Shown one piece after another: positions 53,546 to 62,975 of a DNA stretch of 64,000 nucleotides (positions within the stretch are counted from its first letter, which is position 1; each line of letters starts with the position of its first letter). This DNA comes from Massilia sp. Bi118 (GTDB lineage: Bacteria; Pseudomonadota; Gammaproteobacteria; Burkholderiales; Burkholderiaceae_D). Both the position numbers and the translations under genes were made by a program. The notes below the pieces were generated by a model. It was not told the DNA's origin and did not search any database. It saw nothing but the letters and a program-made list of their open reading frames with translations. The stretch lies in NCBI RefSeq assembly GCF_918697865.1, contig NZ_CAKKMV010000002.1, forward strand, positions 372,001-436,000, given 5' to 3'.

Positions 53546-54543
53546 TTCAGCACTTCGTCGATTGGTTCGCATTCCTCCAGGGCTGGCTGTTCGAGTCCGT
53601 GGTCGAGCCCCTGCTGTTCTATACCGGCTTCGGTGAATACGCCGAGGACGCCTTCGAGGGCGTCGAGTGGTTCCTGGCCGGGGCCTGCGAGGTGGCGGCC
53701 CTGTTCCTGGTCCTGCGGCCGCTGGAATCCCTGATCCCGGCGCAGAAGATGAGCGACCGCCACGCGCGCTGGAACGACTTCGTCTACACCCTGATCCACC
53801 GCCTGGGTTTCTTCACGATGGCGGTATTCTTCACCCTCGACCCCATCATGGACCACGTGGCCGGCGCGCTGCGCATGGAGGGCGTGCACCCGTTCAACCT
53901 GGAATCGCTGGTGACCGGCATGAGCCCGCTGGCCAGCTTCCTGGTCTACCTGGTGGTGCTGGACTTCTTCGATTACTGGTTCCACCGGGGCCAGCACAAG
54001 TTCCGCTGGTGGTGGGCCCTGCACAGCCTGCACCACAGCCAGCAGAACATGAACCTGTGGAGCGACGACCGCAACCACTTGCTGGACGACCTGCTGCGCG
54101 ACGTCTACCTCGCGTTCATCGCGCTGGCGATCGGCGTGGCGCCTTCGCAGTACGTGCTGCTGGTGTCGGTCTCGCGCGCCCTGCAATCGCTGCAGCATGC
54201 GAACGTGCGCCTGCACTTCGGCTGGCTCGGCGAGCGCCTGCTGGTGTCGCCGCGCTTCCACCGCACCCACCATGCGGTCGGCATCGGCCACGAGTCGAAG
54301 GGCCGCGAGCTGGGCGGCTGCAATTTCGGCGTGCTGCTGCCGGTCTGGGATCTGCTGTTCAGGACCGCCAACTTCGCCACCGGCTTCCGCGGCACCGGGG
54401 TGCGCGACCAGTTCGAGCGCGTGGACGCCGACGGCAGCCTGAAGCCGGCGCGCGACTACGGCCGCGGCTTCTGGCGCCAGCAGTGGCTGGGCATCGTGCG
54501 CCTGGCTGAATCGATCTCGCGCCGGCCAAGAGGCACGGCCTGA
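53542..54543 (+). CDS. sterol desaturase/fatty acid hydroxylase superfamily protein
   Basis: A 333-residue membrane protein with several hydrophobic helices and the di-iron His clusters of the family: DYWFHRGQHK, ALHSLHHSQQNMN and FHRTHHAVG. Such enzymes hydroxylate or desaturate lipids or sterol-like substrates using oxygen. The actual substrate is unknown. It overlaps the deacetylase by ATGA and the next gene by TGATG, so it belongs to the same coupled operon. Confidence 0.92.
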   Translation: MIQHFVDWFAFLQGWLFESVVEPLLFYTGFGEYAEDAFEGVEWFLAGACEVAALFLVLRPLESLIPAQKMSDRHARWNDFVYTLIHRLGFFTMAVFFTLDPIMDHVAGALRMEGVHPFNLESLVTGMSPLASFLVYLVVLDFFDYWFHRGQHKFRWWWALHSLHHSQQNMNLWSDDRNHLLDDLLRDVYLAFIALAIGVAPSQYVLLVSVSRALQSLQHANVRLHFGWLGERLLVSPRFHRTHHAVGIGHESKGRELGGCNFGVLLPVWDLLFRTANFATGFRGTGVRDQFERVDADGSLKPARDYGRGFWRQQWLGIVRLAESISRRPRGTA

Positions 54544-55349
54544 TGGTGCGCCCGATCGCGATCGCCTACGGCCGCGCGCTGCGCTCGCAGTTCTCGAGCC
54601 GCATGCTGCTGTTGTCGGTGGTGCCGCTGCTGCTGTCGCTGGCGCTGTGGGGGAGCCTGCTGTACGCCGGCATGCAGCCGCTGTACGACTGGCTGCAGGA
54701 TAGCTTCCGTGAGTATGGATTGTTCGAGACCAGCGGCAGCATCCTCTCCACGCTGGGCCTGGGCTTCCTCAAGACCCTGGTCGTGCCGCTCGCGGCCATG
54801 CTGGCGCTGCTGCCGCTGATGATCATCACCTCGCTGCTGTTCATCGGCGTCGGGGCCATGCCGGCCATCGCGCGCCATGTCAGCCGCGTGCAGTTTCCCG
54901 ATCTGGAACGGAAGGAGGGCGGCAGCTTCCTCGGCAGCCTGGGCGTGAACCTGTCCGGCATCGTGGTGTTTGCGCTGCTGTGGATCGTGACCCTGCCTTT
55001 GTACGCGCTGGCGCCGATCGCGCTGCTGGTACAGGCCGTGCTGTGGGGCTGGCTGACGGCGCGCGTGATGAGCTACGACGCGCTGTCCATCCACGCCAGC
55101 CTGGAAGAGCGCCGCATCATCGTCGCCACCCGCCGCCGCCAGCTGCTCCTGATCGGCACCGTCTCCGGCCTGCTGGGCGCCTTGCCCGGCGTGGCCTGGA
55201 TCGGCGGCGCGCTACTGTCGGTGGTGCTGTTCCCGGTGCTGGCGGTGCTGTCGATCTGGCTTTACCTGATCATCTTCATCTTCACCGGGCTGTGGTTCCA
55301 GTACTACTGCCTGCAGGCCCTGGCCGACCTGCGCGCCCCGAGCGCCTAA
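54543..55349 (+). CDS. EI24 domain-containing membrane protein (CysZ-like)
   Basis: A 268-residue protein with about five to six membrane helices (SFLGSLGVNLSGIVVFALL, LGALPGVAWIGGALLSVVLF) in the EI24/CysZ pattern. CysZ imports sulfate, but many EI24 proteins have other or unknown substrates, and no cysteine-synthesis genes adjoin. It is the last gene of the propeller-deacetylase-desaturase operon. Its stop codon lies inside the terminal repeat of the element at 55346-55448. Confidence 0.88.
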   Translation: MVRPIAIAYGRALRSQFSSRMLLLSVVPLLLSLALWGSLLYAGMQPLYDWLQDSFREYGLFETSGSILSTLGLGFLKTLVVPLAAMLALLPLMIITSLLFIGVGAMPAIARHVSRVQFPDLERKEGGSFLGSLGVNLSGIVVFALLWIVTLPLYALAPIALLVQAVLWGWLTARVMSYDALSIHASLEERRIIVATRRRQLLLIGTVSGLLGALPGVAWIGGALLSVVLFPVLAVLSIWLYLIIFIFTGLWFQYYCLQALADLRAPSA

Positions 55350-55448
55350 CAAAGCCCACATGGCGGCGTTGCATCGTCTCGCCGTACTAGCGTACTGTCT
55401 TCGTGGTCCGCCACTGCGGCGATGCGCCTTGCCCTGCGGGTTTGTTAG
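55346..55448. repeat. imperfect inverted-repeat element between convergent genes
   Basis: CTAACAAA (55346-55353) and TTTGTTAG (55441-55448) are perfect terminal inverted repeats. Inner parts also pair imperfectly (GGCGTTGCATCG with CGATGCGCC), and the centre holds CGTACTAGCGTAC. Both flanking genes use the TAA within the tips as stop codons. It may be a miniature mobile repeat that doubles as a bidirectional transcript end. Confidence 0.6.
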
Positions 55449-56644
55449 ACGCTCGGTCGGCCCAGCGTAAGCAGCAGCACCCGGCCTTCGGTCCCACTCT
55501 TCAGATTCATCGTAACGATGACGCGGCCCTGTGGATCCTGGCTCAGCGACGTCACTTCCGCATACGCGGTATCGCCCGCGGCGCGCGCATAGCCCGGCAG
55601 CAGGGACGAAATATCGGTCCACGTCGTTCCGCCGTCCGCCGACCATGCCAGATAAGGAAGGGCGTTCGCCTTGTCGAAGCCGCCCACGACCATGGTGTCC
55701 GGCTTGCCCGACAGCGCCAGGAAGGAGCGGACGTAGGGATAGGTCTTGCCGCCTTCGACCGGCTGCTGGATGACGAACTTGAAGGACTGGCCGCCATCCT
55801 CGCTGCGCAGCAGGCCGCCTTCGACGCCGGCGAACACGCGCTGGGTATTCGCCACCTGCTCGATGAACTGCACGTTGCGGTTTTCCAGCGTCGGCAGGGA
55901 TACCGGCAGCTCGGCGTCGGCGGCCAGGCGGCCATCGGCGCCGAGGCGCCAGGCGCGCACGTAAGCCGCATCGAGCGGGCATTCGCCGCCCACCAGCAGG
56001 CGGTCGCCGACCACCTGGAAGGCCTGGTGGGTGCAGATCATCGAATCGAACTGACCCAGTACCACGCGCCAGTTGGCCGCCGCATTATCCGAGACGAACA
56101 GGTTCTGGCCGCCGCCGGCATTCGTGTAGAGGCGGTTCCCGACCAGCTTCAGCTCGTCCATCGCCAGCGGCGCGCACCATTCGCCGATGCAGCTCTCGAG
56201 CGGCTGGTCGCGGCCGGCAAACGTGCCAGAGGCTTCGAGCGTGCACAGACTATGCTCGCCAAGCTTGCCTTTCTGGGTTTCCTGGGCCTGCTGGAACAGC
56301 CACAGGTTCGATCCGAGGGCGCGCAGCATCGGCGTGCGCGCCATGCCGCCGGCTTCATGCTTCGGCAGGGCGCAGGCGCCGAGCGGCACGTCGGACCAGC
56401 GCGACGCGGCCTGCAGCGGCAGCGGGGTTTTCATCACGGCGCTGCCGTCCTGCGCCGAATTCGACAGCGTGGCCCAGGCCGCGCCGTCCTTGTAGACCAC
56501 ATTGCCGATGCCGCGCGTGCTGGTGGCCAGCACCTCGATCTTCGTTACCGGGTTCGCCGGCGCGGACTCGATGGAGCCGGCGCCGCAACCGGCGAGCAAA
56601 AGGGAAGCGGCGGCAAAGGCCGCGCCTGAACGATGTTGGATCAT
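55445..56644 (-). CDS. lipoprotein with BNR/sialidase-like propeller
   Basis: A 399-residue protein with a lipobox (LLLAGCGAG), so it is lipid-anchored after Cys cleavage. The mature part shows exo-sialidase-like repeats: LLRSEDGGQSFKF and YLAWSADGGTTWTDI are clear BNR (Asp-box) motifs. Four Cys occur in its middle. Sialidase activity is not implied, since catalytic Arg/Tyr residues cannot be identified. ATG 56644 gives the right lipoprotein start; six residues could be added upstream. Confidence 0.82.
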   Translation of the reverse strand: MIQHRSGAAFAAASLLLAGCGAGSIESAPANPVTKIEVLATSTRGIGNVVYKDGAAWATLSNSAQDGSAVMKTPLPLQAASRWSDVPLGACALPKHEAGGMARTPMLRALGSNLWLFQQAQETQKGKLGEHSLCTLEASGTFAGRDQPLESCIGEWCAPLAMDELKLVGNRLYTNAGGGQNLFVSDNAAANWRVVLGQFDSMICTHQAFQVVGDRLLVGGECPLDAAYVRAWRLGADGRLAADAELPVSLPTLENRNVQFIEQVANTQRVFAGVEGGLLRSEDGGQSFKFVIQQPVEGGKTYPYVRSFLALSGKPDTMVVGGFDKANALPYLAWSADGGTTWTDISSLLPGYARAAGDTAYAEVTSLSQDPQGRVIVTMNLKSGTEGRVLLLTLGRPSV

Positions 56645-56829
56645 GGGATTCCTATTCCTCACTAGGGATACCGCGCCGATTCTAGGGCGCGGCAGGGCGG
56701 CGGTCTTGCGTGGGATTGTCGGGAGATTGTCGGCGGCTTGTCGGCAAATGTAGCGTTGCGCAGCGGCGCGCGACCGTTTCGCCGTTCATGGCACACTGTA
56801 GCCATCCGAACAACCTGGAGCAGCAGGCG

Positions 56830-57630
56830 ATGGCATTCGGCCTGATCATCATCGGCGACGAAATCCTGTCCGGCAAACGCAGCGACAAGCACCTCCCCAA
56901 GGTGATCGAGCTGCTGGCCGAGCGCGGGCTGCAGCTGGCCTGGGCGGAGATCGTCGGCGACGACCGGTCGCGCATCACCGCGCTGCTCGAACGTTCCTTC
57001 GCCGGGCCGGACATCGTGTTCTCCTGCGGCGGCATCGGCGCGACCCCGGACGACCACACGCGCCAGTGCGCGGCGGCGGCCCTCGGCGTGCCGCTCGCAC
57101 TGCACCCGGAGGGCAAGCTGCTGGTCCAGGAGCGCATCCGCGAGTCCGCACGCCAGGAAGGAAAAATGCGCGGCGCCGAGGCGGACCTCGACGCGCCCGA
57201 GAACCTGCAGCGCCTCAAGCTGGCCGAATTCCCGCAGGGCGCCACGCTGATCCCCAATCCCTACAACCGCGTCCCCGGCTTTACCGTCGCCCGCCATCAC
57301 TTCGTGCCCGGCTTTCCGGTCATGGCCTGGCCGATGATCGCCTGGGTGCTCGACACCCATTACCGCGAGCTGTTCCACCGCGAGGCCCGCGCCGAGCGCG
57401 CGCTGCTGGTGTACGGGCAGGCGGAAGCCGTGCTGACGCCGTTGATGGAACGCCTGGAGGCTGCGCACCCGGGTGTCAACGTGTTCAGCCTGCCCAGCGT
57501 TGGTGATAGCAGGACCCGCCGTCATATCGAGTTGGGCGTGAAAGGCGACCCGCTCCAGGTCGATGCCGCCTTCGACGAGATGTGCGTGGAACTGACACGC
57601 ATGGCCGCCGAATATCAAGTGCAGAACTAG
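56830..57630 (+). CDS. CinA-N/MoaB-like molybdopterin-binding-domain protein
   Basis: A 266-residue protein with the MoaB/Mog fold start FGLIIIGDEILSGKRSDKH, FSCGGIGATPDDHTR, and a CinA-type continuation (NPYNRVPGFTV, MAWPMIAWVL). It lacks the CinA C-terminal amidohydrolase. Relatives are linked to competence or damage induction or to nucleotide/cofactor repair; the exact role is unknown. ATG 56830 matches the family start, with a weak AGCAGG upstream. Confidence 0.88.
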   Translation: MAFGLIIIGDEILSGKRSDKHLPKVIELLAERGLQLAWAEIVGDDRSRITALLERSFAGPDIVFSCGGIGATPDDHTRQCAAAALGVPLALHPEGKLLVQERIRESARQEGKMRGAEADLDAPENLQRLKLAEFPQGATLIPNPYNRVPGFTVARHHFVPGFPVMAWPMIAWVLDTHYRELFHREARAERALLVYGQAEAVLTPLMERLEAAHPGVNVFSLPSVGDSRTRRHIELGVKGDPLQVDAAFDEMCVELTRMAAEYQVQN

Positions 57631-57901
57631 CATTTCGCCTGGCCGTTGCAACGCTGGTACGGTCCCGCAAACTGAGCCGTTGTTTTTTTGCGAAAATAGT
57701 CGGGTGAAGTCAAAAATCTGCGTGAGCGGTTCCTGTGTGTCACATTGATGTGGTGGAATGATGTCTGTAGGCAGTGCGATCTGGAGTGAGGTCGCGCCTG
57801 AATTGTGAACTTCTCGACAAACTGGATCACTCGCTCCGACCTTGCAGTAATGGGCGCGCCGGTTGACGGGAAATGCAGGACATTAGAACCGGTTGAACCA
57901 T

Positions 57902-60900
57902 ATGGAACGTAACATCCCCGCCCGCATGCTGCGCCGAATCCGCAAGCTCGTATTGCCGGGCCAGGCGGCAATCGCCGGCGTGCCGGCCATGGCCGCTGTG
58001 CAGGACATCCCCTTGCGCGACACGCCGTCGCGCCTCGAACCCGTGCTCGACACCTCGGCCGTACCGCCGGCCCATGAGGTCGACCTCGATACCGACGCCG
58101 GCGCCGGCATGGGCGCCGAGCCGCCATCCGCGCCGCCTGCGAAACCCAGGCGCCGCTGGCGCATGGTCAAACGCGCCTTCCTGGTGCTGCTGCTGATCGC
58201 GGTGGCCGCCGGATCCGCGTTCGCGGTCTACGAAAGCCGCACGTCAAGCATGCAGGCCAAGTTCTTCGCCGGCCTGGCAAAGAAGATCAGCTACCGGGTC
58301 GAGAAAGGCCCGAGCGACGCGATCCGCTTCCCGGCCGCCAGCCCCTACGACGAACGCCTCGGCTACTCGAACCTGCCGAACTACCTGGCCAAGCTGAAGA
58401 CGCGCGACTACGTGGTCGAAGCGCAGGCGCGCATGTCGCCGAAGATGGTGGAACTGGCGGACAAAGGCCTGTTCGCAACCTATCACGAGAAGACCCGCGC
58501 CGGCCTCGACATCCTCGACTACAGCGGCGTGCCGCTGTTCTCGGCGCGCTTCCCGGAGCGCCTGTACGAGCAGTTCGACGCCGCGCCTTCGCTGATGGTG
58601 CAAAGCCTGCTGTTTATCGAGAACCGCGAACTGCTCGACACCACCTACCCGAAGCGCAACCCGGCAGTCGAGTGGGACCGCTTCTCGAAAGCGGTATTCG
58701 ACAAGTCCCTGCATGCGGTGGGCCTGGGCGGCGGCGGCCGCGTGGCCGGCGGCTCCACGCTGGCGACCCAGATCGAGAAGTACCGCCATTCGCCGGAAGG
58801 CCGCACCGCCTCGCTGGGCGACAAGCTGCGCCAGATGGCGTCGGCCATGCTGCGCTCCTACCAGGACGGCGAGGATACCAGCGCCACCCGGCGCCGCATC
58901 GTGCTCGAATACCTGAACACCGTGCCGCTGTCGGCCAAGCTGGGCTACGGCGAAGTGAACGGCATCGGCGACGGCATGTGGGTCTGGTACGGCCGCGATT
59001 TCGCGGAAGTCAACCGCATCCTGTCCAGCAAGACCATCACGCCCGACTTCGCACTCGTCTACAAGGAAGCGCTGTCGCTGATGATCGCGCAGCGCCGCCC
59101 CGCCTATTACCTGGGCGCCGGCGAGAAGGACCTCGAACTGCTGACCAACAGCCACCTGCGCGTGCTGGCGCAGGCCGGCGTGATCTCGCCGCAGCTGCGC
59201 GACGCGGCGATCGGCACGACCCTGCATCCGGCGCTCGGCTCCGGCGTGGCGCCGCCACCGGCCAACACCTTCGTCACCCGCAAGGCCGCCAACGCGGTGC
59301 GCAACCACCTGGCCAACCTGCTGGGCGATTCGCGCCTGTACAACCTCGACCGCCTCGACCTGTCGGTGGTGACGACCCTGAATTCGGAAGCGCAGAAGGC
59401 CGTCACCGCGGCGCTGCGCCGCCTGACCGACAACGAAGCGGCGGCAGCCGCCGGCCTGACCGGCAAGGGCATGCTCGGCAACGGCGACCCGTCCAAGGTC
59501 GTGTACAGCTTCACGCTGATGGAGCGCGGCGACAAGGTCAACTACCTGCGCGTCCAGACCGACAACTACGACCAGCCGCTGGACATCAACGAAGGCGCGA
59601 AGCTGGACCTGGGCTCGACCGCCAAGCTGCGCACCCTGGTCACCTACATGGACATCGTCGACCAGCTGCACCAGCGCTACGAGCCGATGAGCAAAGCCGA
59701 ACTGGCGGCGGTCAAGGTCGATCCGAAGGACCGCCTGAGCCAGTGGGGCGTCGAGTACTTCATGACCCTGCCGGCCGGCGCCGACCGCGGACTGCAGCCG
59801 ATGCTGGCCGCGGCCATGGAGCGCAAGTATTCGGGCAACCCGGGCGAAGCCTTCTTCACCGGCGGCGGCCTGCACACCTTCGGCAACTTCAGCAAGCTGG
59901 ATGACAGCCGCATCCTCACCGTCCAGCAGGCGCTGCAGAACTCGACCAACCTGGTGTTCGTGCGCCTGATGCGCGACGTGGTGCGCTACTACATGTTCCA
60001 GCTGCCGGGTTCCTCGGCCCAGCTGCTGGCCGACGCCGACGATCCGCGCCGCGCCGAATACCTGTCGCGCTTCGCCGACCGCGAAGGCAAGGATTTCCTG
60101 GCGCGCTTCTGGAACAAGTACCGCGGCATGGAGTGGCCCGAAGTCGAGGCCGCGCTAATGCAGGGCGTGCGCCCGGCCGCGTCGAAGCTGGCGGCGGTCC
60201 ACCGCACCATCATGCCGGATGCCTCGCTGGCCGAGTTCAGCAAGTTCATTCATACCCACCTGCCGGACGACCGCGAAGTGGACGAGGAGCGCATCGCCAG
60301 GATGTACGACCAGTACTCGACGGCGAACATGTCGCTGGCCGACCGCGGCTACGTGGCCTCGGTGCACCCGCTCGAGCTGTGGCTGGCCGGCTACCTGCGC
60401 ACCCACCCGAAAGCGGGCTGGGACGAGGTGACCAATGCTTCGGTGAAGGAGCGCCAGGAAGTCTATTCCTGGCTGTTCAAGACCCACCGCAAGCACGCCC
60501 AGGACAAGCGCATCGCCGGCCTGATCGAGGTCGAAGCCTTCCTGAAGATCCACGCGCAGTGGAAGAAGATGGGCTATCCCTTCGATTCGCTGGTGCCCTC
60601 GTATGCGACCACGCTGGGCGCCTCGGCCGACCGTCCGATCGCGCTGGCCGAGCTGATGGGCATCATCATCAACGGCGGCGTGCGCAAGCCGACCCAGCGC
60701 ATCGACTCGCTGCACTTTGCCAAGGACACGCCGTACGAAACCCTGGTCAAGCGCAGCCAGGAAGGCAAGGGCGAGCAGGTGCTGAACCCGCAGGTGGCGC
60801 GCGCGGTGGCGAACGCCATCCACGGCGTCGCGATGGAAGGCACCGCCAAGCGCGTCAAGCAGGCCTTCTACAAGCAGGATGGCAGCGTGATCGCGATGGG

Positions 60901-61591
60901 CGGCAAGACCGGCACCGGCGACCAGCGCTTCGACGTCTACGGCGCCGGCCACCGCCTGATCGAGTCGCGCTACGTGAACCGCTCGGCCACGTTTGTGTTC
61001 AACATCGGCGAACGCTTCTTCGGCAGCATGACCGCCTATGTGCACGGTCCGGACTCGGCCCACTACGACTTCACCAGCGCGCTGCCGGTGCAGCTGCTGG
61101 TGACGCTGGCGCCGAGCCTGATGCCGATGATCGAGAAGCAGGACACCGTCATCGTGCCGGGCCTGCACGTGGTGACGCCGGCCGAGAAAGCCGCCGCCGC
61201 CGCGGCTGCCGCCGGCCCGGTCAACGACGACGTCGCCACCGTGAAGCCGGCGCCGGACGACACCGGGGCGGAAGAGGTGGAGGCGCCGCCGGCCAAGCCG
61301 GCAGCCGCCAGGCCGGTGACGCCGGCAGCACCGGCGCACGCCAAAGCGGCCGGCGACGAAGCACCGCACCACAAGCCGGCCGCCGTGAAATCCGCCGACA
61401 CGCCGCATCCGAAACCCGCCACCGACGCTGCCCGCGCCAAAGCGGCGGCCGAGGGCAGCCATCCGAAAGCGGTCGACGCACTCCGCGCGAAGCCCGTGAA
61501 GCCGGTCAAGCCCCGCGCCGAGCCTTCGGATGAGCCGAAGCCAAAGCCGGTACGCTCGAAGCCGGCCGCGGTGGAGGAAGTGCTGCATTGA
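57902..61591 (+). CDS. class A PBP-like transglycosylase/transpeptidase with long basic tail
   Basis: A 1229-residue membrane protein. A cytoplasmic Pro-rich region leads to a membrane helix (about 89-110). The GT51-like domain has a variant first motif (FIENRELLD, near residue 240, where most have Glu-Asp) and GGSTLATQ near 283. The transpeptidase-like domain keeps SxxK in GSTAK (about 571), SxN in NSTN (about 680) and KTG in GGKTGTGD (about 1002). The last 140 residues are Ala/Pro/Lys/His-rich (KAAGDEAPHHKPAAVK) and probably disordered. It should make peptidoglycan, perhaps in a specialised setting. ATG 57902 was preferred to TTG 57893. The TAXI protein gene follows. Confidence 0.85.
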   Translation: MERNIPARMLRRIRKLVLPGQAAIAGVPAMAAVQDIPLRDTPSRLEPVLDTSAVPPAHEVDLDTDAGAGMGAEPPSAPPAKPRRRWRMVKRAFLVLLLIAVAAGSAFAVYESRTSSMQAKFFAGLAKKISYRVEKGPSDAIRFPAASPYDERLGYSNLPNYLAKLKTRDYVVEAQARMSPKMVELADKGLFATYHEKTRAGLDILDYSGVPLFSARFPERLYEQFDAAPSLMVQSLLFIENRELLDTTYPKRNPAVEWDRFSKAVFDKSLHAVGLGGGGRVAGGSTLATQIEKYRHSPEGRTASLGDKLRQMASAMLRSYQDGEDTSATRRRIVLEYLNTVPLSAKLGYGEVNGIGDGMWVWYGRDFAEVNRILSSKTITPDFALVYKEALSLMIAQRRPAYYLGAGEKDLELLTNSHLRVLAQAGVISPQLRDAAIGTTLHPALGSGVAPPPANTFVTRKAANAVRNHLANLLGDSRLYNLDRLDLSVVTTLNSEAQKAVTAALRRLTDNEAAAAAGLTGKGMLGNGDPSKVVYSFTLMERGDKVNYLRVQTDNYDQPLDINEGAKLDLGSTAKLRTLVTYMDIVDQLHQRYEPMSKAELAAVKVDPKDRLSQWGVEYFMTLPAGADRGLQPMLAAAMERKYSGNPGEAFFTGGGLHTFGNFSKLDDSRILTVQQALQNSTNLVFVRLMRDVVRYYMFQLPGSSAQLLADADDPRRAEYLSRFADREGKDFLARFWNKYRGMEWPEVEAALMQGVRPAASKLAAVHRTIMPDASLAEFSKFIHTHLPDDREVDEERIARMYDQYSTANMSLADRGYVASVHPLELWLAGYLRTHPKAGWDEVTNASVKERQEVYSWLFKTHRKHAQDKRIAGLIEVEAFLKIHAQWKKMGYPFDSLVPSYATTLGASADRPIALAELMGIIINGGVRKPTQRIDSLHFAKDTPYETLVKRSQEGKGEQVLNPQVARAVANAIHGVAMEGTAKRVKQAFYKQDGSVIAMGGKTGTGDQRFDVYGAGHRLIESRYVNRSATFVFNIGERFFGSMTAYVHGPDSAHYDFTSALPVQLLVTLAPSLMPMIEKQDTVIVPGLHVVTPAEKAAAAAAAAGPVNDDVATVKPAPDDTGAEEVEAPPAKPAAARPVTPAAPAHAKAAGDEAPHHKPAAVKSADTPHPKPATDAARAKAAAEGSHPKAVDALRAKPVKPVKPRAEPSDEPKPKPVRSKPAAVEEVLH

Positions 61592-61619
61592 GCGGCACGC
61601 CTGACTGCACGAGGGCCGC

Positions 61620-62975
61620 GTGAAGCGGCCCAAGCTCGGCAAGTTCAGCCTGGTGTCGCTGCGCGACCTGCTGGTCGCGTCGCTGCCCACCATCCTGCTG
61701 GTGCTGGCCGCCTGCGTGGTGGCCTATGTGGTGGTCGACCCGGCCCCGCCGCGCCACGTCATCCTGGCCACCGGCCAGGAAAACAGCGCCTACGAGGAAT
61801 TCGGCCGCAAGTACGCGGCCCTGCTGGCGCGCGACGGCATCAAGGTCGAGCTGCAGCGCTCCCTCGGCTCCGAAGACAACCTGCAGCGCCTCCTGGCCGG
61901 CAAGGCCGACATCGCCTTTGTCCAGAGCGGCTCGACCAGCGAAGCCCAGGCCGAGCGCGGCGAGCTGATGTCGCTGGGCAGCCTGTTCACCGAGCCGGTG
62001 TGGCTGTTCCTGCGCGAAGGCGACAAGCGCCGCAAGCTCGACATCCACAGCCTGACCCAATTAAAAGGTTTGCGCATCAACCTCGGCCCGGAAGGCACGG
62101 GCGTTCCCAAACTGTTCCGGCAGGTGCTGGCGGTCAACGGCGTCGAGCCGAGCCAATTGACCATTTCCTCGCTGGAGAACACGCCGGCCACGGTCGAGCT
62201 GCTGGCCGGCCATATCGACGGCCTGGTGTTCAGCTCCGCGCCCGAAGCGCCGCTGATCCAGATGCTGCTGCAGACCCCGGGCATCCGCCTGTTCGACTTC
62301 CGCCAGGCCGAAGCCTATACGCGGCGCCTGCCTTTCCTGACCCACGTCGTCCTGCCGCGCGGGATCGTCGACCTCGGGCGCGACATCCCGGCCCAGGATT
62401 TCCATTTGATCGCGCCGACCGCCACCCTGGTCGCGCGCGAAGGCCTGCATCCGGCCCTGGTCGACGAGTTCGTGAAGTCCGCCACCGAGATCCACGGCGG
62501 CGCCGGCTGGTTCTCGCAGCAGGGCCAGTTCCCGTCGCCGAAGTACACCGAGATCCCGGTCTCGCGCGAAGCCGCCAAGTACTACCGCGACGGCCCGCCT
62601 TTCCTGCAGCGCTACCTGTCGTTCTGGCTGGCCAATCTGTTCGACCGCCTGTGGGTCGTGGTGGTGGCGCTGGCGGCGCTGGTGATTCCGCTGTCGAAGA
62701 TCGTGCCGCCGCTGTACGTGTGGCGTATCCGCTCGCGCGTCTACCGCTGGTACGGCCAGCTGCGCGCGGTCGAGCAGGCGCTGGAGAATGCCGATCCGGC
62801 CAACTGCGACGAGGTGCGCGCCGAGCTGCTGCGCCGTCTCGACGACATCGAGACGCGCGTGAACCACATCTCGATCCCGCTGTCCTATGCCGACGCGCTG
62901 TACGGCTTGCGCAGCCATATCAACTTCGTGCGCCAGCGCGTGCGCGGCACCCTGAAAAATCCTACGGCAGGGTGA
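61620..62975 (+). CDS. TAXI-family solute-binding protein with membrane anchors
   Basis: A 451-residue protein starting at GTG 61620, preceded by GAGGG. An N-terminal membrane helix (about 20-40) leads to a TAXI-type TRAP solute-binding domain (ILATGQENSAYEEFGRKYA, GKADIAFVQSGSTSEA, VNGVEPSQLTISSLEN). A second helix (about 345-365) is followed by a cytoplasmic helical segment. No TRAP permease genes adjoin, so it is more likely a sensor or partner than a transporter subunit. It follows the large PBP-like gene by 28 bases and overlaps the convergent NHL gene by 14 bases. Confidence 0.88.
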   Translation: MKRPKLGKFSLVSLRDLLVASLPTILLVLAACVVAYVVVDPAPPRHVILATGQENSAYEEFGRKYAALLARDGIKVELQRSLGSEDNLQRLLAGKADIAFVQSGSTSEAQAERGELMSLGSLFTEPVWLFLREGDKRRKLDIHSLTQLKGLRINLGPEGTGVPKLFRQVLAVNGVEPSQLTISSLENTPATVELLAGHIDGLVFSSAPEAPLIQMLLQTPGIRLFDFRQAEAYTRRLPFLTHVVLPRGIVDLGRDIPAQDFHLIAPTATLVAREGLHPALVDEFVKSATEIHGGAGWFSQQGQFPSPKYTEIPVSREAAKYYRDGPPFLQRYLSFWLANLFDRLWVVVVALAALVIPLSKIVPPLYVWRIRSRVYRWYGQLRAVEQALENADPANCDEVRAELLRRLDDIETRVNHISIPLSYADALYGLRSHINFVRQRVRGTLKNPTAG

